Assembly (NCBI RefSeq): GCF_900109955.1
Contig: NZ_FOJB01000001.1
Span: 1,302,001-1,366,000 of the forward strand
DNA length: 64,000 nucleotides
Direction of reading: 5' to 3'
DNA from: Aliiroseovarius sediminilitoris
GTDB taxonomy: Bacteria; Pseudomonadota; Alphaproteobacteria; Rhodobacterales; Rhodobacteraceae
The notes beneath the pieces are model-generated. The model was given only the letters and a program-made list of their open reading frames with translations, was not told the DNA's origin and did not search any database. This document shows positions 36,854-45,148 of the stretch, piece by piece. Position numbers and translations under genes: made by a program. How positions within the stretch are numbered: the stretch's first letter is position 1; the number at the start of each line of letters is the position of its first letter.

Positions 36854-38303
36854 CGAGATGGCCGAAGAGTTGACCAAGAAACCGTTCGTATTGGACGTGG
36901 ACGGAACATTCCTGCGGACTGATATCTTGTTCGAATGTTTTTGGGCGGGCCTTGGCCGCGACCCGATCCGCACGCTGAAAACCAGCCTTGCGCATTTCCG
37001 CGATCCCGCGCGCCTGAAAGCGGAACTTGCCCGCATCGCAGCGCTGCGCACCGATTTACTTCCCGTCAAAGCGGATGTGCTTGAGGTTGCCCGCGCCGCG
37101 CAGGCCGAAGGGCGCGAGGTCGTGCTGGCGTCGGCATCGGATCATAGTGTCGTGGCGCAACTGGCGGCACAGCATGGTCTGTCAGAGCATGTCTTTGCCT
37201 CGGACGGGCGCACCAACCTGAAAGGCGTGCGCAAAGCCGAAGTGCTGGTGCAAGCCTATGGTGAGGGCGGGTTCCACTATGCGGGCAATGCCCCGGTGGA
37301 TCGCGCGGTGTGGGATCATGCCGATGCCGCCCTTGTTGTGGGCGATCCGCGTTCCGCCAAGGCTTTGGAGGCGCAAGGCAAGCCCGTCACCCAGATCGAC
37401 GGTGGCTGGCGCATGAAAGACGTGCTGAAAAGCTTCCGCCCCCATCAATGGGTCAAGAACGTGCTTTTGTTCGTGCCGATGATTGCCGGTCACGCTTTTG
37501 ACCTGAACACGTTCATCCTGGCCATTCTGGGCGTAATCAGTTTCTCGGCGGCGGCGTCCTCGATCTATCTGGTCAATGACCTTCTGGATCTTGAGGCCGA
37601 CCGGCTACACGTCAAGAAATGCAAGCGTCCCTTTGCCTCGGGTGCGGTTCCGATTCAGGTGGGGATGGTGTCCTTCTTTGTCCTGGCTGCCATCGCGCTG
37701 GGTATCGCGGCCTATCTGGGCGGGGCGTTTTTCGGGGTGGTCAGCTTCTATATGGCCCTGTCGCTGGCTTATTCGCTGAAGCTGAAACGAATGCGCTGGG
37801 TGGATATCGCGGTGCTGGCATCGCTTTATACACTTCGTGTCGTGGCGGGCGCTGCGGCGACAGGTATTCCGGTGTCGGGCTATCTGCTTGTGTTCATCTT
37901 CCCGGTTTTCCTGGCTCTTGGCTGTGTGAAGCGCCTGACCGAGTTGACCCTTGCCACATCGGACGAGCGTTTGCCGGGGCGGGGGTATGGGCGCCCGGAC
38001 CGGCCCGATCTGCTGAACGTCGCCTCGCTGGGTGTGGTGGCGTCGCTGGTGGCTTTTTTCCTGTATTCATTCACCGAACAGGCGTTGTCGCTTTACAAGA
38101 CGCAATGGCTGATGTGGGTGGCAGGTCTGCCGCTGGCCTGGTGGATGATCCGTATGGTGCGCCTTGGCTGGTATGGCAAGCAGGACTATGACCCGATTGT
38201 CTTTGCGATGAAGGACAAGCGGGGTATTGGGCTGATGCTGATGACCATCTCGATCATGTTCTATGCCGCAGGTCTTTGGCAGGAGTGGTTCGGAGTTGGC
38301 TGA
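36843..38303 (+). CDS. HAD phosphatase-UbiA prenyltransferase fusion (decaprenyl-phosphate phosphoribosyltransferase-like)
   Basis: A 486-residue fusion. Residues 1-190 are a HAD-type phosphatase: motif I FVLDVDGTF (Asp18, Asp20), motif II LASASD, and YAGNAPVDRAVWDHADAAL. Residues from about 195 on are a UbiA-family enzyme: FRPHQWVKN, the Mg/diphosphate motif NDLLDLEAD (Asn245, Asp246, Asp249, Asp253), YSLKLKRMRWVD, and about nine helices. This layout resembles Rv3806c-type enzymes that join PRPP to polyprenyl phosphate; the fused phosphatase could remove the 5-phosphate (inference). It converges with DprE2/DprE1-like genes. It overlaps the previous gene by 11 bases; ATG 36858 is the alternative start. 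Confidence 0.85.
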   Translation: MDRNEMAEELTKKPFVLDVDGTFLRTDILFECFWAGLGRDPIRTLKTSLAHFRDPARLKAELARIAALRTDLLPVKADVLEVARAAQAEGREVVLASASDHSVVAQLAAQHGLSEHVFASDGRTNLKGVRKAEVLVQAYGEGGFHYAGNAPVDRAVWDHADAALVVGDPRSAKALEAQGKPVTQIDGGWRMKDVLKSFRPHQWVKNVLLFVPMIAGHAFDLNTFILAILGVISFSAAASSIYLVNDLLDLEADRLHVKKCKRPFASGAVPIQVGMVSFFVLAAIALGIAAYLGGAFFGVVSFYMALSLAYSLKLKRMRWVDIAVLASLYTLRVVAGAAATGIPVSGYLLVFIFPVFLALGCVKRLTELTLATSDERLPGRGYGRPDRPDLLNVASLGVVASLVAFFLYSFTEQALSLYKTQWLMWVAGLPLAWWMIRMVRLGWYGKQDYDPIVFAMKDKRGIGLMLMTISIMFYAAGLWQEWFGVG

Positions 38304-38312
38304 CGCCGCTGA

Positions 38313-39062
38313 TCAGATCGACATCTTCTTGAAAATGAACTCCGGGATGTGCCGGATGATCAGCATGATATAGCGCCAGAAGAACGGCGTGTAGATCACG
38401 TTGCGCTGTTTTTCGACGGCTTTCAGGATGTCGGCGGCGACCTTTTTCGGGGGGGCGACAAGAAACATTCCTTCGATCCCCCATGTCATCGCGGTATCCA
38501 CGAAACCGGGTTTCACCGTCACAACATGGCCACCCGCGCTTGTCAGGCGGTTGCGCAGACCGGACAGATATGTGGCAAATCCCGCCTTGGCAGAGCCATA
38601 CACATAGTTGCCGATCCGCCCCCGGTCGCCCGCAACCGATCCGACACCCACGATCGTGCCCGCGCCCCGGTCTTCGATGATCGGGGCCAGCATGGTCAGG
38701 AACGCGGCTGGTCCGGTATGGCTGTCTTTCACCACGCCTTCGATCAGGGACGGGTCCGCGTCGATATCTTCTTGCGCGGGCATCGAGCCGACGAAGACCG
38801 CAGCGTTGATTACACCATCCTCAGACGCCGCCCGGTCGATGATGGGTTGAAATGTCGAGATGTCGCGCGCATCGAATTTGACCGCCGCGGCATTGACCCC
38901 ACGGGCGGTCAGGTCAGAGGCCGAGCGTTTCAGATCGTCCATATCGCGGCCTGCCAGAATGACGCTGGCCCCTTGATCGGCCACGGCCTGCGCAAAAGCG
39001 CGCGCCATTGAGGAGGTTGCGCCAAGGATGATCCAGCACTGGTTCTGTTTGGTCTTTGTCAT
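38313..39062 (-). CDS. DprE2-like short-chain dehydrogenase
   Basis: An SDR of 249 residues. The nucleotide loop is ILGATSSMARAFA and the catalytic residues are Ser142, Tyr155 and Lys159 (GNYVYGSAKAGF). The C-terminus has a hydrophobic stretch (FFWRYIMLIIRHIPEF) that could touch the membrane, as in mycobacterial DprE2. DprE2 reduces decaprenylphosphoryl-2-keto-ribose to the arabinose form. The neighbour directly upstream is DprE1-like (5 bases apart), which supports this call over a generic SDR. Confidence 0.85.
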   Translation of the reverse strand: MTKTKQNQCWIILGATSSMARAFAQAVADQGASVILAGRDMDDLKRSASDLTARGVNAAAVKFDARDISTFQPIIDRAASEDGVINAAVFVGSMPAQEDIDADPSLIEGVVKDSHTGPAAFLTMLAPIIEDRGAGTIVGVGSVAGDRGRIGNYVYGSAKAGFATYLSGLRNRLTSAGGHVVTVKPGFVDTAMTWGIEGMFLVAPPKKVAADILKAVEKQRNVIYTPFFWRYIMLIIRHIPEFIFKKMSI

Positions 39063-39067
39063 ATCTC

Positions 39068-40381
39068 TTACCCTGCCTCGCGAAGGTTCAGGCGGCGCAC
39101 CATATCGGTTTCCAGCGCGTGGTCCGGGTCGGCCTTGTTGACCTGTTTCACCCAGTCGCCATGTTCGGGATACATCGCCTTGATCGCGGGCCCGGTGGCC
39201 AACGCGTCCTTGGCAAGATAAAGCCGCCCGCCTGCGTCCATGGTCATATCCTCAAGCATCGCGATCAGGTCCACAGCCGCGTCACGGGCGGGAAAGTCGA
39301 CGGCGAGCGTGTAGCCTTCCATCGGGAAACTCATATGCCCCGCGCGACCTGACCCCATGCGTTTCAGCACGGCCAGCGGCGAGGACAAACCAGCGCCTGC
39401 GATCAGCTCCAGCATCGCTTTCAAGGCATCTGCCTGATCCAGCGGCACGACGTTCTGGAACTGGTAAAACCCGCGTTTGCCATACAGGCGGTTCCAGTCG
39501 TGGATCTTGTCCAGCGGGAAGAAAAAGTCGTCGATCCGCTTGACGGACGAACGGCCCGAGCCTGGCACCCGCCGATAATAGGCGTTGTTGAAGGCCCGGA
39601 CGACGGGATTGGACAGGGCGAATTTAGGTGCATCCAGCGGGATTTTCTTCGACGGTTTCGCTTTGGGCAGCAGGCCCGCCGCCAATTCGGCCTCTTCTAT
39701 GACCCCGCGCCCCAAGGCTGCGCCTTTGGCGGTGGTGTCGATCCAGCCCACACAATAGGTCGCCTGACTGCCGTCCAGCAGGGCGATATGGTCATCCCAA
39801 TCCTCGGCCCGGCGTTCTGTGACCATCATCACATCGCCGGGGCAGGGTTTGAGTTGCAATTTCGCCTCGGCAATCACACCGGTTTGGCCGATCCCGCCCA
39901 TCGTGGCGCGAAACAGGCTCGCATTACGGGAGGGGGTGGCGACGGTGCGCTTGTCACCAGTCAGCAGGGTGACGGACAGAACATGCTGGCCGAAGCTGCC
40001 TTCGTTATGGTGGTTCTTGCCGTGCACGTCCTGCGCGATGCAGCCGCCAACGGTGGCAAACCCGGTGCCGGGCATGACGGCGGGCAGCCATCCGCGCGGG
40101 GCGAAGACATGGGCCAGATCACCGATGGTGATGCCAGCCTCGACCGTCACAACACCACTGCCGGCGTCAAAGTCGATAATGCGGTTCATGCGTGTCATGT
40201 CGATGGCGCGCCCGCCGTCGTTCAGCGCCGCATCACCATAGGACCGGCAATTGCCTATCGCCGGGCAGGGGTGGGTTTCCACAACTGCTTTCAGGCTGCG
40301 GGCGCGCTCTGGACGCGCCAATTCGGCGGTTGCATGCTGAACCCGGCCCCAGCCGGAATACTTAGTCTTTTTCCAAACCAT
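39068..40381 (-). CDS. DprE1-like FAD-dependent 2-oxidase
   Basis: A vanillyl-alcohol-oxidase type FAD enzyme of 437 residues. The FAD segment IGNCRSYGDAALN and the strongly diagnostic DVHGKNHHNEGSFGQHV (Asp118, His120) match mycobacterial DprE1, which oxidises decaprenylphosphoryl-ribose at C2. Lys391 aligns with DprE1 Lys418. The residue aligned with Cys387, the target of benzothiazinones, is Ala360 (GYTLAVDFP). The spacing of 31 between those two residues is kept, which supports the alignment. The start overlaps the end of the flippase-like gene by 20 bases. Confidence 0.88.
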   Translation of the reverse strand: MVWKKTKYSGWGRVQHATAELARPERARSLKAVVETHPCPAIGNCRSYGDAALNDGGRAIDMTRMNRIIDFDAGSGVVTVEAGITIGDLAHVFAPRGWLPAVMPGTGFATVGGCIAQDVHGKNHHNEGSFGQHVLSVTLLTGDKRTVATPSRNASLFRATMGGIGQTGVIAEAKLQLKPCPGDVMMVTERRAEDWDDHIALLDGSQATYCVGWIDTTAKGAALGRGVIEEAELAAGLLPKAKPSKKIPLDAPKFALSNPVVRAFNNAYYRRVPGSGRSSVKRIDDFFFPLDKIHDWNRLYGKRGFYQFQNVVPLDQADALKAMLELIAGAGLSSPLAVLKRMGSGRAGHMSFPMEGYTLAVDFPARDAAVDLIAMLEDMTMDAGGRLYLAKDALATGPAIKAMYPEHGDWVKQVNKADPDHALETDMVRRLNLREAG

Positions 40382-41396
40382 GTGTATGTCTCAAAGAGTT
40401 GCGCTCAGCGACGGGAAAGACCAGAAGGCCAATCCCGATGGCGAACCAAAGGGTTGTTACGCGGATGATGGCGGTGGCAGGCACGCTGACCTCAAGCGGC
40501 ACACCTTCCATCGCAAGCAGGGCAATCATGGCGGCTTCGGCGCCGCCAACGCCGCCCGGTGCACCGGTCAGGCCACCGGCAAGTGTCGAGAAAACGAAGA
40601 TCGCAACGGCCTTGGCAAAACCGATATCGGCCCCCATCCACATCAAAAGAAGGTGAAAGGCATAGCCTTCGGCGATCCAGCCAATGACCCCGATCATCGC
40701 GGCGAGAGCCATCAAAGTAGGTGAGGTAAACGCCGACAGCGACAGCGAAGCGCGCCGGACCTTGGCCCAAAGCCGCGCAAACCGGCCAGTGATCTTGTGA
40801 CCCATTGTGGCAAACCAGCCCAGCAGGCGTGGGCGGGTGGCTGCAAAGGCAGCGATCAGGGCGAGCACGGTTACAGGCAAGCCCCCCGCGATGCCCGTGG
40901 TTGAAAAAGCAAGCGCCAGGCCAAGGATCAACGCCATCGCCGACAGGTCAGATGCGCGATCTACAAGCACCAGTGGTGCGGTTCGCTCAAATGCCCAGCC
41001 TGTTTCGCGCTTCAGCCAGCGCATCCGCACCAGCTCGCCCACGCGACCGGGGGTCACGGACATGGCAAAGCCACCAAGGAAGTGGCGGAGGTCTTGGATA
41101 AGACCCGTGGGCAGGCCCAGTTTGCGCGCAAAGATATGCCAGCGCAGACCTCGAAAAAGGTAATTCACAAGGCTGAGGGCCAGCAGAGCGGCGAATTGCA
41201 CGGCAGTCAGCTTGGCCAACTGGGCGCGGGTCTCTTCCCATCCGGTTGCAGCCGCCAGACCGATCAATCCGACCAGCACCAAACCAAACAATCCCAGAAG
41301 CACAAGCGTATCGCGCAGCCGCCGGGTGGGGCTGGCATCAGGGGCAGATTGTTTCCCTGATGTGGAAGATATGGGGTTTGTGCTGCTCATTGTCAT
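40362..41396 (-). CDS. Flippase-like membrane protein (lysylphosphatidylglycerol synthase TM/AglD family)
   Basis: A 344-residue membrane protein with about eight helices. Typical segments are LVNYLFRGLRWHIF, FAMSVTPGRVGELVR and TGAPGGVGGAEAAMIALL. Members are suspected to move lipid-linked sugars or to act as accessory glycosylation proteins; the biochemistry is unproven. It is first in the minus-strand set flippase-DprE1-DprE2, with a 20-base overlap into DprE1, so a role in handling polyprenyl-phosphoryl-pentose is a reasonable inference. Start at 41396 or 41390. Confidence 0.8.
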   Translation of the reverse strand: MTMSSTNPISSTSGKQSAPDASPTRRLRDTLVLLGLFGLVLVGLIGLAAATGWEETRAQLAKLTAVQFAALLALSLVNYLFRGLRWHIFARKLGLPTGLIQDLRHFLGGFAMSVTPGRVGELVRMRWLKRETGWAFERTAPLVLVDRASDLSAMALILGLALAFSTTGIAGGLPVTVLALIAAFAATRPRLLGWFATMGHKITGRFARLWAKVRRASLSLSAFTSPTLMALAAMIGVIGWIAEGYAFHLLLMWMGADIGFAKAVAIFVFSTLAGGLTGAPGGVGGAEAAMIALLAMEGVPLEVSVPATAIIRVTTLWFAIGIGLLVFPVAERNSLRHTHGLEKD

Positions 41397-41566
41397 TGCC
41401 CGGCTTATGGCGGGGGATTGCGGCGAGAATATGAAAGCATCGTTGCAAAAGCGAGAGCGAATAAGGCGCGTATGCTTTGCCGGTTGCAGCGGCACAAGCG
41501 ACAGCGCGGTTCAACCGCTACACCAGGACATACCCGGGGACGTGCCGGGTCAACGATATGTCCAGA

Positions 41567-42583
41567 TCAGACCGCGCGATCTTCGGGTGTCGCCGGTGTC
41601 GGCTTCAGGGCGCGCGACAAGACCTGCCCTTCAAACCCGCGCATCTCGGCATGCGCCAGATCGCCTTGTCGTTTGGTCAGGTCGGGGAAGATGGCGTCAA
41701 GCTCTTCCATCTGCGCTTTGGTCAGGGTCGACAAGGCCACGTCGCCGAAATGAAGTGTCTCGGCAGGGCAGCCATTGGCAAAAACGATCTCGTGCTGATC
41801 GAGCACGATGTGCCAGTATTCCAGATCCGCGACTTCGGCGCCGCATTCATAGATGCTGTCGCCATTCACAAGGCTTTTCGCGCTGGCAAGGGCGGCATCT
41901 TGTGCCAATAAAAGATTGACTTGCGGACCTTCCATCAGCAATCGGTGCTGAGGTGACACGCGCAGGGTTTTGTTTGGCACGCCGGGCGCAAAGGCGTCGG
42001 GTGCAATGGCAACCGGATCCAGCTGTGAATTACCGCGCCGTCGGTCCTGCGAGACTTTTGAGGCGGAAATCCAGCGCAGCGGTTGCAAACCATTGTCACG
42101 CGTCAAGACCAGATCACCAACGCGCAATGTCTCGATCCGACGCGGGCCGAGATCGGTCAGGATTTCGGTGCCGCGGGCAAAGCACACCTCGGTCTCGCCA
42201 AAGATGGTGATCGTCACCTGATGGGTGTCAACGACGGCAGATCCGTTCACTGTTGAAGCATAGCCATTTGCGTTGTTGAACGATGTGTCGCGGACCCTGA
42301 TATTGAAGGTAATATCCAGACTTTGACCTGCGTCCAACCCATCTAAAGCAGGATCGTCGCTGTCCACAACGAATGACCAGGTATAGCCGCCTTCGTCATT
42401 GGCGGTGTTCTGGGTGATGGTCAGCGTCCCGAACGAGGGGGCGGACAGGATATCGTATCCCCCCGCAATCCAGCTATAGGTGCCGGGTTCGGTGTTGATC
42501 ACGGAACCGCTGGCGCTGACATTGCCTGTTCCGGGCAGGCCCTCGTTGATCGAGGCGGTCGTCGCACCTGATAGGCTGACCAT
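41567..42583 (-). CDS. Hint domain protein, copy 2
   Basis: A 338-residue protein. The N-terminal 130 residues are a beta-rich, cadherin/VCBS-like repeat region (TLTITQNTANDEGGYTWSF). The Hint_2 domain starts at Cys134 (EVCFARGTEILTDLGPRRIE), with VGDLVLTRDNGLQPLRWI and the conserved SPQHRLL. AAGGAGAAGC precedes the ATG at 42583; a GTG at 42607 is the alternative. It shares the domain plan of 15806-16858 but the N-terminal region is different. It is close to a HlyC-like gene on the same strand. Confidence 0.82.
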   Translation of the reverse strand: MVSLSGATTASINEGLPGTGNVSASGSVINTEPGTYSWIAGGYDILSAPSFGTLTITQNTANDEGGYTWSFVVDSDDPALDGLDAGQSLDITFNIRVRDTSFNNANGYASTVNGSAVVDTHQVTITIFGETEVCFARGTEILTDLGPRRIETLRVGDLVLTRDNGLQPLRWISASKVSQDRRRGNSQLDPVAIAPDAFAPGVPNKTLRVSPQHRLLMEGPQVNLLLAQDAALASAKSLVNGDSIYECGAEVADLEYWHIVLDQHEIVFANGCPAETLHFGDVALSTLTKAQMEELDAIFPDLTKRQGDLAHAEMRGFEGQVLSRALKPTPATPEDRAV

Positions 42584-42745
42584 GATTGCTTCTCCTTCAC
42601 GCGGCACAATATGGACCGAGGGCGCTTAAGGCCCGAACTCTTGCTGTCCGTCGTCTGGTGGCATCCGCGCTTTTGTTAATACTTCAACTATATTCTGGCA
42701 ATTTGTTGAAGCAGAAAAGGGGAATTCTTGGAAATCGGCGGCAAA

Positions 42746-43240
42746 TCACGCGACCACAGTCGATCGGATCTTCCATTTCGAACTGCCGGGCGCGCGGTGC
42801 CATTCCAGAATTTTCTTCTGGCCCTTGTGAATGCGCAGGGTCTTTACGCTGTCTTCCTGAATGGTTGACTTGATGTTTTCGATGATCTCGGCCCCATGGC
42901 CCCACGGTGCCATGATGTCCATGATCCAAAGCTGATCGCCCGACCGCCATTCGTCGAATTCGTCCAGCCCACTGCCGGACAGGTGTTTTTTCTCGGCGGC
43001 TGCATCCAGCTTGGCCCAGGTGACAAGGCCGCGCGGCACGTCACGCGCCCGGTAAATGTTGAACTGTTTCAGATAGATCGGAGGTTCAAACGCTTTCGCT
43101 AACGCGCGCGCGGACCAGTTGCCATAGACGTTGGAATAGAAGGCGAGAAAGGCCAGTTCGCCGAACACTCGCAGGACATCGTCATTGGGATAGAGCGGTG
43201 ATACCTCGATCAGGCCGCCCGTGTCGTCATCTTTTGTCAT
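42746..43240 (-). CDS. HlyC-like toxin-activating acyltransferase family, catalytic His absent
   Basis: A 164-residue protein of the RTX-toxin lysine-acyltransferase family. FGELAFLAFYSNVYGNW aligns without gaps to the HlyC segment ending SPLHRNW; YLKQFNIYRARDVPRGLVTW and SGDQLWIMDIMAPWG also match, keeping the conserved Asp. The catalytic His23 of HlyC is Tyr39 here. Either catalysis differs or the protein is a non-catalytic relative. No RTX toxin gene is in the window; the Hint protein just downstream is a conceivable partner. The C-terminus is KIRSTVVA. Confidence 0.75.
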   Translation of the reverse strand: MTKDDDTGGLIEVSPLYPNDDVLRVFGELAFLAFYSNVYGNWSARALAKAFEPPIYLKQFNIYRARDVPRGLVTWAKLDAAAEKKHLSGSGLDEFDEWRSGDQLWIMDIMAPWGHGAEIIENIKSTIQEDSVKTLRIHKGQKKILEWHRAPGSSKWKIRSTVVA

Positions 43241-43340
43241 GCGTTTACCCCTTACCTGAACCGGACCAGCTTATTTTCCCCTCGACTGCACCCGCTCTGG
43301 ATAACAGTATCGGCCTGCCAAACTGGACACGGAGCAAAAA

Positions 43341-44459
43341 GTGACGGACGCAGCCGAAGATGACAACACCAAAGTGGACCTGAATTTTCCAAAGCCCCCT
43401 GCGCTGACCAAGGGCAGTGTGCGTTTGCAACCCAGCGACGGGTTTCGTGGTTGGTTGACGCAAAACCGAATCTCTTTGGTGTTCAACACCTACCATATCG
43501 GCAAATTGTTCATGATCGGCGTGAACGAGGCGGGCCAGTTCGTTTTATCGGATGCCAATTTCCCCCGATCAATGGGATTGAGTCTACACAGGGGCACATT
43601 GTGGATGGCCAGCCAAAAGCAAATCTGGCGGTTCGAAAACTTCTTGGACAAGGGCCAGATGTCGCAGGGCAATGACGCCGTCTTTGCCCCCATTGGGGCA
43701 ACCACGACGGGCTATATCAACCTGCATGATCTGCGTGTCAGTGACCATGGTGTGTATTTCATCGCCTGTCAGTTCAATTGCATCGGGCGGTTGCACGAGA
43801 AATGGAGCTTCGAGCCGATTTGGAAACCGCCCTTCATCAGCGAGTTTGCCTATGGCGATCGGTGTCATTTGAACTGTCTGGCGCTTGAAGACGGTGTGCC
43901 AAAATATGTCACCTGCTTTGCAGAAACGAATGTGCCAGAGGGCTGGCGCGCGCTTCCGAAAGATCAAAGCGCCGGGTTGGTGATAGATGTGCAGAGCAAC
44001 GATATTCTGTGTGACAGTCTGCACATGCCGCATTCGCCGCAGCTTCATAACGGGCGACTTTATGTTGCCAATAGCGGGCAGGGCGAGTTTGGCGAAGTTG
44101 ACCGTTCAACGGGCGAGTACAGGCCAATCTGTTTCGTTCCGGGGTTCACCCGTGGCATTGCATTTTGGAAAAACTACGCATTGGTGGGTGCATCTCGACC
44201 CAGACAGAGCGGTGTGTTCGAAGGCAATGACGCCACTCCGCTGAACCAGCGCCTTCAGGATATGGGGGTTGAGCCGGAATGCTCGATTTCGGTGATCAAT
44301 CTGGACACGGGTGACATTGAACATCAGATCGTGCTGGATGGCGTTGCAACCGAGATCTATGACCTTTGCGTATTACCCGCGATCCGAAAACCGCGTGTTC
44401 TGGATGTCGAAAGCGATGCGATGAACACGATGTTCCGGCCTTCCAAGCTGCACATTTAG
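43341..44459 (+). CDS. TIGR03032-type conserved protein
   Basis: A 372-residue cytoplasmic protein with a probable beta-propeller fold. The diagnostic segment MPHSPQLHNGRLYVANSGQG with FGEVDRSTGEY, then VPGFTRGIAFWKNYALVGAS, matches the TIGR03032 (DUF4915) family of unknown function as I remember it. The start is a GTG at 43341 with GGAGC upstream. It is divergent from the HlyC-like gene with 100 bases between them, so they may share a control region. No catalytic residues can be named. Confidence 0.75.
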   Translation: MTDAAEDDNTKVDLNFPKPPALTKGSVRLQPSDGFRGWLTQNRISLVFNTYHIGKLFMIGVNEAGQFVLSDANFPRSMGLSLHRGTLWMASQKQIWRFENFLDKGQMSQGNDAVFAPIGATTTGYINLHDLRVSDHGVYFIACQFNCIGRLHEKWSFEPIWKPPFISEFAYGDRCHLNCLALEDGVPKYVTCFAETNVPEGWRALPKDQSAGLVIDVQSNDILCDSLHMPHSPQLHNGRLYVANSGQGEFGEVDRSTGEYRPICFVPGFTRGIAFWKNYALVGASRPRQSGVFEGNDATPLNQRLQDMGVEPECSISVINLDTGDIEHQIVLDGVATEIYDLCVLPAIRKPRVLDVESDAMNTMFRPSKLHI

Positions 44460-44471
44460 GCTGGGCCACAA

Positions 44472-44500
44472 AAAAGGCCCCGCGAACGGAGCCTTTTCTT
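44472..44500. terminator. Bidirectional terminator between TIGR03032-type gene and scoB
   Basis: AAAAGGC (44472-44478) pairs with GCCTTTT (44491-44497), extended by CC/GG pairs inside. A runs on the left and T runs on the right let it work in both directions for the converging genes. Confidence 0.7.
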
Positions 44501-44515
44501 CGTTGTTAATCCCGC

Positions 44516-45145
44516 TTAGTTGACAATGGTCGCTTCGGTCGCGGCGCGCAGTTCGTCTTCGGTCACGCCATCGGCGGTTTCAACGATCTTCAAGCCACCT
44601 TCGACCACGTCCAGAACACCAAGGTTGGTGATGATACGGTCCACCACGGCCTTGCCGGTCAGCGGCAGGGTGCATTCTTTCAACACCTTAGAATCGCCGT
44701 GCTTGTTGGTGTGATCCATCACGACCACCACGCGGCCAACACCAGCCACAAGGTCCATTGCGCCGCCCATGCCTTTGACCAGCTTGCCGGGGATCATCCA
44801 GTTCGCCAGATCACCGTTTTCTGCCACTTCCATCGCGCCAAGGATCGCCATCGCGATCTTGCCGCCCCGGATCATCCCGAAGCTCATCGCACTGTCGAAA
44901 TACGAGGTCTGGGGCAGTTCGGTGATGGTTTGCTTGCCAGCGTTGATCAGATCGGCGTCAATCTCGGCTTCGGTCGGGAAGGGGCCCATGCCCAGCATGC
45001 CGTTTTCCGATTGCAGTGTAACTTCAACCCCTTCGGGGATGAAGTTGGACACCAGCGTCGGAATACCGATGCCAAGGTTCACATACCAGCCGTCTTGCAG
45101 TTCCTGTGCCGCGCGGGCGGCCATTTGGTTGCGGTTCCAAGCCAT
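44516..45145 (-). CDS. scoB: 3-oxoacid CoA-transferase subunit B
   Basis: Small subunit (209 residues) of succinyl-CoA:3-ketoacid CoA-transferase, which activates acetoacetate. The catalytic glutamate is Glu47 in [25 protein letters not shown] and [16 protein letters not shown] are typical. It follows scoA with three bases between stop and start. The pair takes part in ketone-body or polyhydroxybutyrate-linked carbon use. Confidence 0.94.
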   Translation of the reverse strand: MAWNRNQMAARAAQELQDGWYVNLGIGIPTLVSNFIPEGVEVTLQSENGMLGMGPFPTEAEIDADLINAGKQTITELPQTSYFDSAMSFGMIRGGKIAMAILGAMEVAENGDLANWMIPGKLVKGMGGAMDLVAGVGRVVVVMDHTNKHGDSKVLKECTLPLTGKAVVDRIITNLGVLDVVEGGLKIVETADGVTEDELRAATEATIVN

Positions 45146-45148
45146 ATC

